Of a stretch of 64,000 bases of DNA, positions 18,737-27,600 are shown one piece after another. Source of the stretch: an uncultured bacterium (GTDB taxonomy: Bacteria > Bacillota_I > Bacilli_A > RF39 > UBA660); assembly GCA_949292245.1 (NCBI GenBank), contig CASEYV010000003.1, forward strand, positions 1-64,000, given 5' to 3'. How positions within the stretch are numbered: position 1 is the stretch's first letter; every line of letters begins with the position of its first letter. The notes below the pieces were generated by a model. That model saw only the letters and a program-made list of their open reading frames with translations. It was not told the DNA's origin and searched no databases. The position numbers were made by a program, and so were the translations under genes.

Positions 18737-19628
18737 AACTATCTCCAACTATTGAATTTCTAATTTCATAATTAGTAGTATTAAGATATATTGATGTGTC
18801 TGTACTAAATTTAATAAATCCCATACCCTTAATTACTAAATCTTGATTCTTTTTGATTTTAATTAAATATTTATATTCTTCTATCTTCTTTCTTTTTTCT
18901 ATATTTATTTCATTAGCAAAATATAGCGTTAAATTAGCATCTTCTTTTGTACTTATTATAATATCTGCAATATTTAAATAATATTTATTTTTTAATTGAT
19001 ATGTTTTAGGTAATATTTTACTTTTTGGTATAATTACTTGATAATTGCATATAAAACCTGGTGCATCAATTATATTGTTAATTTTAATAAAATCTTGAGT
19101 TGTATTTTCTTTATTGCTTATTGTTATATCACTATTTGTTAATTTATTTATTAAACTACTTTTTCCCATATTGGTAATACCACAAAATATTACTTTGTTG
19201 TTTTCAATGATTTCTTTTAATTTATTACTGTTTTTTTTATCAAATACATTACATAATATAATTTCTTCTTCAATCTTATATTCTTTTTTTATATTTGTAA
19301 TTAATCTATCTATTATTATATTTTTAGGTATTATATCTGATTTCGTTATTACTAAATATTTAGAATTATTTATTTTATGAAAATATTCTATAGTTTCATT
19401 ATTTATATTTAAAAAGTCTACTAAATATAAAACTATAACTTTTTCTTTGTTTATCTTATTAATTAATTCATTGTTATTTTGTTTTTTTTCAATAACTATT
19501 TTTTCACCATAATGTTTTAATTTAAAGCATCTTTGACATAAATCATTTTCTATTTTAGGAGTATAACCTAATTGATTAATATCTTTATCTTGTAAAACTA
19601 TTCCACAACCAATACACTTCTTAGTCAT
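18726..19628 (-). CDS. yqeH: Ribosome biogenesis GTPase YqeH
   Basis: 300 residues, against about 366 in Bacillus. An N-terminal zinc finger (CIGCGIVLQ, then CQRCFKLKHYG) precedes a circularly permuted GTPase. The G4 motif TKSD comes first, then the P-loop GITNMGKSS, then DAPGF. YqeH takes part in 30S subunit assembly. The C-terminal domain is shortened. The ATG at 19628 is preferred over a GTG three codons earlier because GGGTGA is five bases upstream. It overlaps yqeG by 8 bp, matching the conserved yqeG-yqeH pair. Confidence 0.93.
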   Translation of the reverse strand: MTKKCIGCGIVLQDKDINQLGYTPKIENDLCQRCFKLKHYGEKIVIEKKQNNNELINKINKEKVIVLYLVDFLNINNETIEYFHKINNSKYLVITKSDIIPKNIIIDRLITNIKKEYKIEEEIILCNVFDKKNSNKLKEIIENNKVIFCGITNMGKSSLINKLTNSDITISNKENTTQDFIKINNIIDAPGFICNYQVIIPKSKILPKTYQLKNKYYLNIADIIISTKEDANLTLYFANEINIEKRKKIEEYKYLIKIKKNQDLVIKGMGFIKFSTDTSIYLNTTNYEIRNSIVGDSYEN

Positions 19629-20139
19629 AATATTCACCCATTATTAAAATGTTCTTTTTGGCTAATTCCCTTAAAAAAAACTTTTCAAAAAAACGATTTA
19701 TTCTAGTAGTTATTACTTCTTGAGATGCAATTTTGTTTACTAGTATACTAGTAAATCCCATTCTATTGGCACCTAGAACGTCTGTAAGTAATTGATCTCC
19801 AATACATGCTATTTCACTTTCATTAAATTTATATAACTCTATTATCTTTTTATACTTTTTCTTTAATGGCTTTTTACTACTAAATGCTACGTCGACATTT
19901 AATTTTTCTTTAAATGGTGTAAGTCTTTTTTTATTACTATTAGATATTATTATTACTTTAAAATCTTCTTCTAAATGTGCAAATAATTCTTTTAATTTGC
20001 TATCTGGCATAGTTTCTTTGTATGTTACTAAGGTATTGTCTAAATCAAATAATAAACATTTTATACCATTTTTCTTTAGTTTTTTATAATTAATTGAATA
20101 TATACTTTTTTGATAAATATCAGGTATTAATAAATCCAT
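19621..20139 (-). CDS. yqeG: YqeG family HAD IIIA-type phosphatase
   Basis: 172 residues. HAD motifs in order: LLFDLDNTLV (motif I), IIISNSN (motif II), KKPLKKKY (motif III Lys) and GDQLLTDVLGANR (motif IV). N-terminal YQKSIYSINYKKL is typical of YqeG. The physiological substrate is unknown. It is the first gene of the string yqeG-yqeH-mutL-hypothetical-yceD-rpmF. Confidence 0.93.
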   Translation of the reverse strand: MDLLIPDIYQKSIYSINYKKLKKNGIKCLLFDLDNTLVTYKETMPDSKLKELFAHLEEDFKVIIISNSNKKRLTPFKEKLNVDVAFSSKKPLKKKYKKIIELYKFNESEIACIGDQLLTDVLGANRMGFTSILVNKIASQEVITTRINRFFEKFFLRELAKKNILIMGEYYD

Positions 20140-20179
20140 TTATACAACCTTCTTTCCAATTAATTATAACAATTTTTAT

Positions 20180-20207
20180 TAAAAATAAAAAGGACTAAAG
20201 TCCATTT
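20180..20207 (-). terminator. Terminator of the tandem surface-protein array
   Basis: Minus-strand GGAC-TTTA-GTCC stem (20192-20203) followed by TTTTTATTTTT, at the stop of the last array gene. Confidence 0.75.
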
Positions 20208-20992
20208 TATTTAACAATCTCACTTGAATACCAATAATAATTACCATTAGTATCTTTTTTAAATGTTACTTTATATTTAGATATTTCATTTTCTAAAAAT
20301 AAATTATCTGTATCTTTTTCTATTTCTGTTGCCCCTTCAATAAAAATATAATCTACATATATTTCTAAATCATTATTATTAAGAATACTATAATCATACT
20401 TTATATAAGGAATTCCTTCTGGTATACCACCACAACCAGTTATATTAAAGGCATATACTTTATTATCTTTTTCTTTAAATATTCCACAACTTAAATAAGT
20501 ATTATTATAATCAATAGTTTTATTTAAACCAAAAGTCTTATGGAATATTTCATCTATTATGTCTTTTTCTACATTATATACATTACAATTTTCATAATAA
20601 GTATCATTTTCTGGTATTTCACTATCGTTAATAACTTGCTCCATACATTTTTCTTTATCATAATTATTGTTAATATATTTCTCGTTTTCAGAAATTAATT
20701 TTTCTAAAATTATTCCTATAGAATTTAATGTTTCATATGTTGTTTTTTCTTCAAGATATGGAAAAAATAAATAATCATTATATCCATCCCTTAACGTTAT
20801 TAAATTATTGAATAATTCTAAACCTAAATTTCTAGATTCTTCAGTTTCCTTTATTTCTTCTTTTTCATTATTTTCTACTATTTCATCTTTTTTTATAAAC
20901 TCATTATAAACAATATAACCTACACTACCTATTAATAAAATTATTAAAATTACTATTATTGTTATATATTTTTTATTTTTCTTTTCTTCCAT
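20207..20992 (-). CDS. Array family A: anchored protein (copy A1)
   Basis: Function not recognised. 261 residues. A short KKNKK-containing cytoplasmic end and one transmembrane helix (about 9-28, ending GSVGYIVYNEF) lead into an acidic Asn/Glu-rich stalk and an ectodomain. The ectodomain has several Cys (EKCMEQV, YENCNVYN, LSCGIF, TGCGGIP). Its last part, YKVTFKKDTNGNYYWYSSEI, is nearly identical to the end of the gene at 21875-22753, so the two are the same subtype. Last gene of the array, followed by a terminator. Confidence 0.7.
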   Translation of the reverse strand: MEEKKNKKYITIIVILIILLIGSVGYIVYNEFIKKDEIVENNEKEEIKETEESRNLGLELFNNLITLRDGYNDYLFFPYLEEKTTYETLNSIGIILEKLISENEKYINNNYDKEKCMEQVINDSEIPENDTYYENCNVYNVEKDIIDEIFHKTFGLNKTIDYNNTYLSCGIFKEKDNKVYAFNITGCGGIPEGIPYIKYDYSILNNNDLEIYVDYIFIEGATEIEKDTDNLFLENEISKYKVTFKKDTNGNYYWYSSEIVK

Positions 20993-21013
20993 ATAAATCT
21001 CCTTTTTATTAGA

Positions 21014-21862
21014 TTACTTTTTTACTATCATACTTCCAAATTTACAATGTCCATTTACTATTTCTACTTCTACATTTGTATGAATTTCTATCTTTTCATC
21101 TATTATTTCTTCCCATATTTCATTTGGTGTAACTAACACTTTTACAGTATATTTATCATCGTTTGCATTTTTAGTAATTGTTTCTATTTTAAAATCTGTT
21201 CCATGTGATCCAAATCCATCACCAACTATATATGCTATTTTATAACCTTTGTCTTTGTAATTGTTATAATTATTAATAAATGTACAATTGATATCATTAT
21301 TACAGTATTCAAGCATGTCTTCATAGTTTTTAAAGCCATATAATCCATCATATGTGTCAAACATTAAATCAAAATCAAAATAATCGCTATATTTTTGTTC
21401 TTGATTATCGGTCATTAAATATACTATACCATATAGCCAATCAACATTAATATAATTTAGATTATAGATTGCTTCCATTATATAAGGAGCCGCTAATTTG
21501 AAGAAATCATAATTTAAATCTTCATCATCAATCTCAGGTATCATTGTACTATACTGCATATATTCCACACACATTTCTTCACCATTAGTACAAGAAAATA
21601 TTTTCCCTAATTCTTTTTTTATTATTGCTATTTCTTCTTCTTCACTTAATTTGTTTTCTTCATTATTGTTTTTTTGCTCTTCTTCATTATTAGTTTCATT
21701 ATTTTCTTCTTGATTATTATTTAATTCATTATTTTCTATTGTTTCATCTTTTTTTATAAATTCATTATATACTATATAACCTACACTACCTATTAACAAA
21801 ATTGTTAATATCGTTATTATAATATATAACTTTTTATTTTTCTTTTCTTCTTGTATTTCCAT
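21014..21862 (-). CDS. Array family B: anchored protein (copy B1)
   Basis: Function not recognised. 282 residues. It has the same membrane anchor as its neighbours (GSVGYIVYNEFIKKDE at about 21-36) and a long Asn/Glu stalk. The ectodomain includes LMTDNQEQKYSDYF and GLYGFKNYEDMLEYC. The end, GHCKFGSMIVKK, marks the B subtype shared with 22760-23575 and with the remnant at 24426-24584. Cys residues (IFSC, EEMC, EYCNND, NCTF) may form disulfides. Confidence 0.7.
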   Translation of the reverse strand: MEIQEEKKNKKLYIIITILTILLIGSVGYIVYNEFIKKDETIENNELNNNQEENNETNNEEEQKNNNEENKLSEEEEIAIIKKELGKIFSCTNGEEMCVEYMQYSTMIPEIDDEDLNYDFFKLAAPYIMEAIYNLNYINVDWLYGIVYLMTDNQEQKYSDYFDFDLMFDTYDGLYGFKNYEDMLEYCNNDINCTFINNYNNYKDKGYKIAYIVGDGFGSHGTDFKIETITKNANDDKYTVKVLVTPNEIWEEIIDEKIEIHTNVEVEIVNGHCKFGSMIVKK

Positions 21863-21874
21863 ATATTTCTCCTC

Positions 21875-22753
21875 CTATTTTATAATTTCACTTGAATACC
21901 AATAATAGTTATCATTTATATCTTTTTTAAATGTTACTTTGTATAATCCTGCTTCATCACCATATATATCAAATATATTATCTTCAGTAACTTCTGGTGA
22001 TTCATCAGCAATTTTATTATTCATAGCGGCATCAGAAAATATACCACCTTCAACTCCATTATAACCCATTGCTAATAAATTAACATAAACTAATATATCA
22101 CTATTATTTTCTTCAGCATGAATATAATTTAAATATGTTCTATAATCTGTTGCTCCACCGCCATCAGTTGGATAACAAATTATTTCATTTTCTTCTTTTT
22201 CACATCTTAAGAAATTATCTGTAGCTACAGTAAACCATTCATAATTAATGCCTTTATCTAATCCAAACATTTTATAATAATATTCTTCAAAAGTATTTAT
22301 TAAAATCTTTTCATAATAGCAAGTATATGTATTTTCTGTATCAATGCATGATCTATCATATGCATCATTAAGATTATATGTTTTTTCACTATTTGGTATT
22401 TGCATATAAGTATATTCTAATCTTTCTTCATTTTTTAAATCGTTATAGGTTATATCGTATTCTTTATAAAACATATAATTCCCACTAGTAATATTACTTG
22501 TTAACTCTAAACTAGTTCTACTAAATAATTCTAAACCTAATTTATTTAATTCTTCTTCACTCAACTTGTTATTTTCATCTTCATCATTGTTTTGATCATC
22601 ATTTTGAATATCATTATTATTTTGATTATTGTTATTTACTATTTCATCTTCTTTGATGAAGTTATCATACACTATATAACTAACACAACCCATTAATAAA
22701 ATTACTAATATTGCAATAATTACTATAAATTTTGTGTTTTTCTTTCCTTCCAT
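21875..22753 (-). CDS. Array family A: anchored protein (copy A2)
   Basis: Function not recognised. 292 residues. Transmembrane anchor at about 8-28, Asn/Asp stalk, then LGLELFSRTS, which aligns with LGLELFNNLI of copy A1. The shared ending is YKVTFKKDINDNYYWYSSEI. The middle of the ectodomain differs strongly from A1, including an inserted stretch before the shared ending. The 6-bp gap to the B2 gene indicates co-transcription. Confidence 0.7.
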   Translation of the reverse strand: MEGKKNTKFIVIIAILVILLMGCVSYIVYDNFIKEDEIVNNNNQNNNDIQNDDQNNDEDENNKLSEEELNKLGLELFSRTSLELTSNITSGNYMFYKEYDITYNDLKNEERLEYTYMQIPNSEKTYNLNDAYDRSCIDTENTYTCYYEKILINTFEEYYYKMFGLDKGINYEWFTVATDNFLRCEKEENEIICYPTDGGGATDYRTYLNYIHAEENNSDILVYVNLLAMGYNGVEGGIFSDAAMNNKIADESPEVTEDNIFDIYGDEAGLYKVTFKKDINDNYYWYSSEIIK

Positions 22754-22759
22754 ATCTAC

Positions 22760-23575
22760 CTACTTTCTTACTATCATACTACCAAATTTAACATGTCCAT
22801 CAACTACTTCTGTTTCTGTTAATATTTCACTTATTTTATTATCAACATCTACTTTTACATTTACTTCATAAGTACTATTACCAAGTGAAGTTACATCAAC
22901 TATACTAATAGATGCAGGTCTATAGCCAAGGGCTTTAGCTTCTACGTATGCTAATTTATAACCTTTATTTGCATACTCATTATAATTTTTTACATACATA
23001 CACTCATCATCATGTTCACAATATTCATACATTTCATCATAGTTATTAAATCCACTTAAACCATCGTAATCTTCAAATTCTAAATCTATATTAAAGTAAT
23101 CAGAAAATAATTGTTCTTGTTTATCAGTCATCAAGCAATAATAATGAGTATTAATTGTATAATTTGGTAATTTAATATATTCTACTAATCCTTTATATTG
23201 CATTATTTCTGGTGCAAGTTCTTTAAAAAAGTCAAATTCTATAATGCTAGATGAATCAAGTAATCCTTGAAATCTATCACCAATAAGACAACAGTATTCA
23301 TCACTACTAGTAATATCTGAAGCACAAGCAAATATTTTACTTAATTCATTTTCAACTAAAGCAATCTCTTCCTCTTCACCCAACTTGTTATTTTCATCTT
23401 CATCATTGTTTTGTTCAATATCTTGAATATCATCATTATTATCTTGATTATTGTTATTTACTATTTCATCTTCTTTGATGAAGTTATCATATACAATATA
23501 ACCTACACTACCTATTAATAAAATAATTAAAATTACAATTATTACTATATATTTTTTATTTTTCTTTTCTTCCAT
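22760..23575 (-). CDS. Array family B: anchored protein (copy B2)
   Basis: Function not recognised. 271 residues. Anchor GSVGYIVYDNFIKEDE at about 21-36, then a stalk and EEEIALVENELSKIFAC, which aligns with copy B1. LMTDKQEQLFSDYF and GLSGFNNYDEMYEYC match B1 closely. The ending is GHVKFGSMIVRK. It is separated from A2 by 6 bp and from the C gene by 7 bp. The ectodomain has six or more Cys. Confidence 0.7.
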   Translation of the reverse strand: MEEKKNKKYIVIIVILIILLIGSVGYIVYDNFIKEDEIVNNNNQDNNDDIQDIEQNNDEDENNKLGEEEEIALVENELSKIFACASDITSSDEYCCLIGDRFQGLLDSSSIIEFDFFKELAPEIMQYKGLVEYIKLPNYTINTHYYCLMTDKQEQLFSDYFNIDLEFEDYDGLSGFNNYDEMYEYCEHDDECMYVKNYNEYANKGYKLAYVEAKALGYRPASISIVDVTSLGNSTYEVNVKVDVDNKISEILTETEVVDGHVKFGSMIVRK

Positions 23576-23582
23576 AATTCAC

Positions 23583-24425
23583 CTATACATTTGTTTTATT
23601 AAACTCAATTAAAATAAAATTGTCATTTTCTTTTTCAAACACATAATTATATATTTCTGTGTTTTTTATAATTGTTTCCTTATTATTAACAATATATTCT
23701 TCTATTTCATTCTTTTCATCATCACCAGAAAAATATGAATTTTGCTTGTTATATGCATCATCATATGAATAATATAAAGAATAGTATCTATCACCTAAAT
23801 CCGGATAAATTGTCCAAATATATTGATATGAAATATAATATTTACCATTTTCATAATATGATTCTTTTAATAATGATTCATATGGTTCAATTGCTTCAGT
23901 ATCAGATCCAAATATTGCATTTGTATACATTTGATTATTTTTATCATAAGTAAAACCATCTTCATTAAAAACGCTTAATTTATAAAATGGATGAATAGTC
24001 TCGTGATTTAATTGTAAATATTCAATACTTGTTTGTTTAAATGCGTTTTCTATTTCTGCTGTTGAAAAACTTTCTATTTCAGAGTAGTGATTTAAGTTTT
24101 TTATTGTTGTTAATTTTAATAATGCAACTTGTAGTTTTTCTTGATTAGTTATTTCTTCAATGCTTGATTTATCCCATAAAACAAATAATTCATTTTCGAT
24201 TATATTATTTAATTCACTTAATACATTTTCTGATATTTCTTCTTTTTTAATTTGCTCATCTTCTAAATTATTGTTTTCTTTTTCTTCATTATTTTCTACT
24301 GTTTCATTTTCTTTGATAAAATTATCATATACTAAATAACCTATAGCTCCAATGCAAAGTAATGTTACAATAATTATAGCAAAAATATAAAATATTCCTT
24401 CCTTTTTCCCTATAAATCCATTCAT
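23583..24425 (-). CDS. Array family C: anchored protein
   Basis: Function not recognised. 280 residues. The anchor (about 11-35) ends IGAIGYLVYDNFIKENE, clearly the same leader as the A and B proteins. The ectodomain is different, has no Cys and is rich in Tyr/Asn (YYSLYYSYDDAYN). It ends in FILIEFNKTNV rather than either shared ending. It is the first intact gene of the array, immediately after the stop of the B-type remnant. A conserved anchor attached to unrelated ectodomains suggests shuffling of the outer part. Confidence 0.65.
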   Translation of the reverse strand: MNGFIGKKEGIFYIFAIIIVTLLCIGAIGYLVYDNFIKENETVENNEEKENNNLEDEQIKKEEISENVLSELNNIIENELFVLWDKSSIEEITNQEKLQVALLKLTTIKNLNHYSEIESFSTAEIENAFKQTSIEYLQLNHETIHPFYKLSVFNEDGFTYDKNNQMYTNAIFGSDTEAIEPYESLLKESYYENGKYYISYQYIWTIYPDLGDRYYSLYYSYDDAYNKQNSYFSGDDEKNEIEEYIVNNKETIIKNTEIYNYVFEKENDNFILIEFNKTNV

Positions 24426-24584
24426 TTAAAGGACCAACTTTCTTACTATCTTACTGTCAAACTTAAAGTGACAATCAACCATTTTCACATCAACATTTGT
24501 GTGAATTTCAATATTTTTAGTTTCTTCATTTACCCACAATTCATACAACTCCTTAATTTTCTTTTCTTTCAAGTTTCTCACCAT
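24426..24584 (-). pseudogene. Remnant of an array family B gene (52 codons)
   Basis: A short minus-strand frame begins ATGGTG at the right end and stops just before the C gene. Its second half, IEIHTNVDVKMVDCHFKFDS, aligns with IEIHTNVEVEIVNGHCKFGS near the end of copy B1. The anchor, stalk and most of the ectodomain are missing. There is almost no room for a ribosome site after the promoter at 24594-24622. The best reading is a 5'-truncated copy, although the short frame itself is open. Confidence 0.7.
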
Positions 24585-24593
24585 CCTATTTTT

Positions 24594-24622
24594 ATACTAA
24601 CATGAAAAATCTACTAAGTCAA
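24594..24622 (-). promoter_or_regulatory. Promoter of the tandem array
   Basis: Minus strand TTGACT (24617-24622), 17 bp, TAGTAT (24594-24599). The -35 box lies in the loop of the polC terminator. Confidence 0.55.
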
Positions 24623-24636
24623 TTTATTAGTAGATT
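24608..24636. terminator. Terminator after polC
   Basis: A 10-bp stem, 24608-24617 with 24627-24636, with T runs on both sides, so it can work in either direction. It lies about 20 bp beyond the polC stop. Confidence 0.75.
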
Positions 24637-24655
24637 TTTATTTACTTATTGTAAA

Positions 24656-27600
24656 CTAAAATAAGCTTAATTGTGCTGATTCTGGTAAGTCTTTAAAAAC
24701 TCCAAGTTCTTTTAGGGCATTAACAGTTGTTTGATTTACTTTGCCTCGCATTTGGAAATCTTCAATACAGTAAAATGGTTTTTTATTTCGTTCTTCAACT
24801 ATTTTATTAGCAACTGCTTCACCTAAACCATCAACTGACATAAATGGTAAATATAAAGATTTATTTTCTTCATCTATATAAAATGTTTTGGCTAGTGATT
24901 TTTCTAAATCAATGTTTTTGAATTGAAAACCACGGGCAAGCATTTCTAATGCTACCGCTAAAGTGTCACCTACTGCTTGTTCTTTTGCCGTTGCCCCAAA
25001 GCCTTTTTCTTTAATTTCAACAAGTCTTCTTTTTATGCCATCATATCCTCCAAGCATTGCTGATACGTCAAAATCACTTCTTCTAATGCTAAAGAATGCT
25101 GAATAATAATATAGTGGATAATATACTTTAAACCAAGCAACTCGATAAGCCATCATTACATAGGCACAAGCATGAGCCTTGGGAAACATGTATTCTATTC
25201 TTCTACAACATTCAATAAACCATTCCGGTACACTATATTCTCGCATTTGTGATGCTAAAGGAATCCAATTATCTGGTTCTTTTTTTGGTTTACCTTTACG
25301 GACAAATTCACTTATTTTAAATGCTGCAGATGGTTCCATACCATAACTTATTAAACTAACCATTATGTCATCGCGGCATCCTACTACTTCATTAAATGAA
25401 GCAACATTATTTACTATTAATTCACGCACATTTCCTTGCCATACATTAGTACCATGGGCAAGACCAGCAATTTTTACTAAATCCGCAAAATGAGTTGGTT
25501 TTATTTCAAGTAACATATTGATTGCAAATACTGTGCCAAATTCGGGAATTCCTAATGTACCAGTTTTACATAAAATCTCATCTTCAGTTACTCCTAAAGC
25601 CTTAGGACTTGTAAATAAACTAATAACATTTTTATCATCAAAAGGTATTTCTTTAATGTTTACTTTTGTTGTATCACCTAAATATCTAAGCATTGTTGGA
25701 TCATCATGTCCTAGAATATCAAGTTTTAAAACATTGTCATGAATTGCATGGAAATCAAAGTGGGTTGTATACCAAGTTGAATCTGGTTCATCTGCAGGAT
25801 ATTGATATGGTGTAAAATCAAATACGTCCATATATTGTGGTATAACAATAATTCCTCCAGGGTGTTGTCCAGTTGTTCTTTTTACTCCCGTACATCCAAG
25901 GGCTATTCTTTCTGTTTCAATGCTATTCATTATGATACCTAAATCTTCACAATAACCTTTAACATAACCATATGCAGTTTTATCAGCAACTGTTGATATT
26001 GTTCCTGCTCGATAAGCATGGTCTTCACCAAATAAAACTTTTACATAATTGTGAGCATCTGCTTGATTATCACCAGAGAAATTAAGGTCTATGTCAGGTA
26101 CTTTTTCCGCTTTAAATCCTAAGAAAGTCGCAAATGGCATGTCTTGACCTTCTTTTTTTAACTTTTCGCCACATTCACAAACTCGATCAGGCATGTCATA
26201 ACCACTTGCATATTTGTCTGTTAGAGGATTACCTTCTTCATCTTCAAAATATGATTTTTTGCACTTAGGACAAACATAGTGTGGTGGAAGTCCATTAACT
26301 TCTGTTATTCCCATCATCGTTGCCACAAGTGATGAGCCAACTGAACCACGAGATCCTACAAAGTAACCATCAGTATTGCTTTTCTTAACTAATTTTTCTG
26401 CTATTAAATAAATGACATCAAAACCACCACCGATAATACCATTAAGTTCTGCTTCTAATCGTTCTTCAATATTTTGTGGTAGTGGATTACCATAAATTTC
26501 ATGGGCCTTGTTATATACCATTTCTTTAGTTATTTGGGCAGAGTTTTCTAATACTGGAGTATATAATTTATCATGAATTATTTGTAGTTCTTCAACCATG
26601 TCCGCAATTTTATTAGGGTTCGTTATTACTATTTCTTTTCTTAAATCTTCATCTAGGAATGAAAATGCATCTAACATTTCATCTGTTGTTAAAAAATACA
26701 TGTTTGGCAGTTCAATATCACTCCTATTTAATGGGTGAATCTTACCATTAGTCTTTTGATGAACAATTATTTTACGATATATTATGTCTTCTGGACGAAG
26801 ATTGTGAACATCACCACTTGCTACTACTAGTTTCCCCATTTTTTTAGCATTTTTTATTAGTCTAGTTATATATCCATTATATTCTAATATGTTATGAAAT
26901 TTTTTGTCATTACCTATTAAATGTGAACAACTTGATGCTGGTTGGACTTCTATGTAATCATAAAAGTTCATTAAATCCATTAATTCTTCATCACTTAATC
27001 CTATACCTTTTTCAAAAACTTCTCCATTGATACAACCACTACCAATAAGTAAGCCTTCTCTTAGATTTATTAAATCAGTTCTTGGTATCTTAGCATCTTT
27101 TCCTTTAAATAAATATTTTGTATTTGCTAAACTAATTATTTTAAAAAGGTTTTTTAAACCTACTTTGTCTTTGGCAATTACTGTTAAATGAAAAGGACGA
27201 GCAAATTTTATTGCATTTTCTTTGTCGGCTAAGTTTTCTAAATCTATTGTAGTTTTAACATTTTCTCTTTTTAAATGATATAGCATTTGATAAAAACATT
27301 TACTTGTTCCTTCACAATCGTAATCTGCTCTATGATGTTTGTCTTCATCCCATTCAACATTTAAATTTTTTACTAAAGTCGATAGTTTGTGATTTCGCCA
27401 TTCAGGATATACATTTCTTGCTAAACCCATTGTATCAATTACTGTGTTTTTAAATTCACCTAAGTTATATTTTTTCATAGCACTCGATACAAAAGCTATA
27501 TCAAATTGGGCATTGTGAGCTACCATAGGTAAATCACCAACAAATTCTAAAAATATTTTTGTTACTTCTTCTTCACTATCTTTACCTTCTAGCATTTCAT

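Noticed and set aside
21600-21780. AT-rich stalk-coding stretches in the surface-protein array as tandem DNA repeats
   Set aside because: Asn/Glu codons make them repetitive by composition; no fixed unit length is seen.
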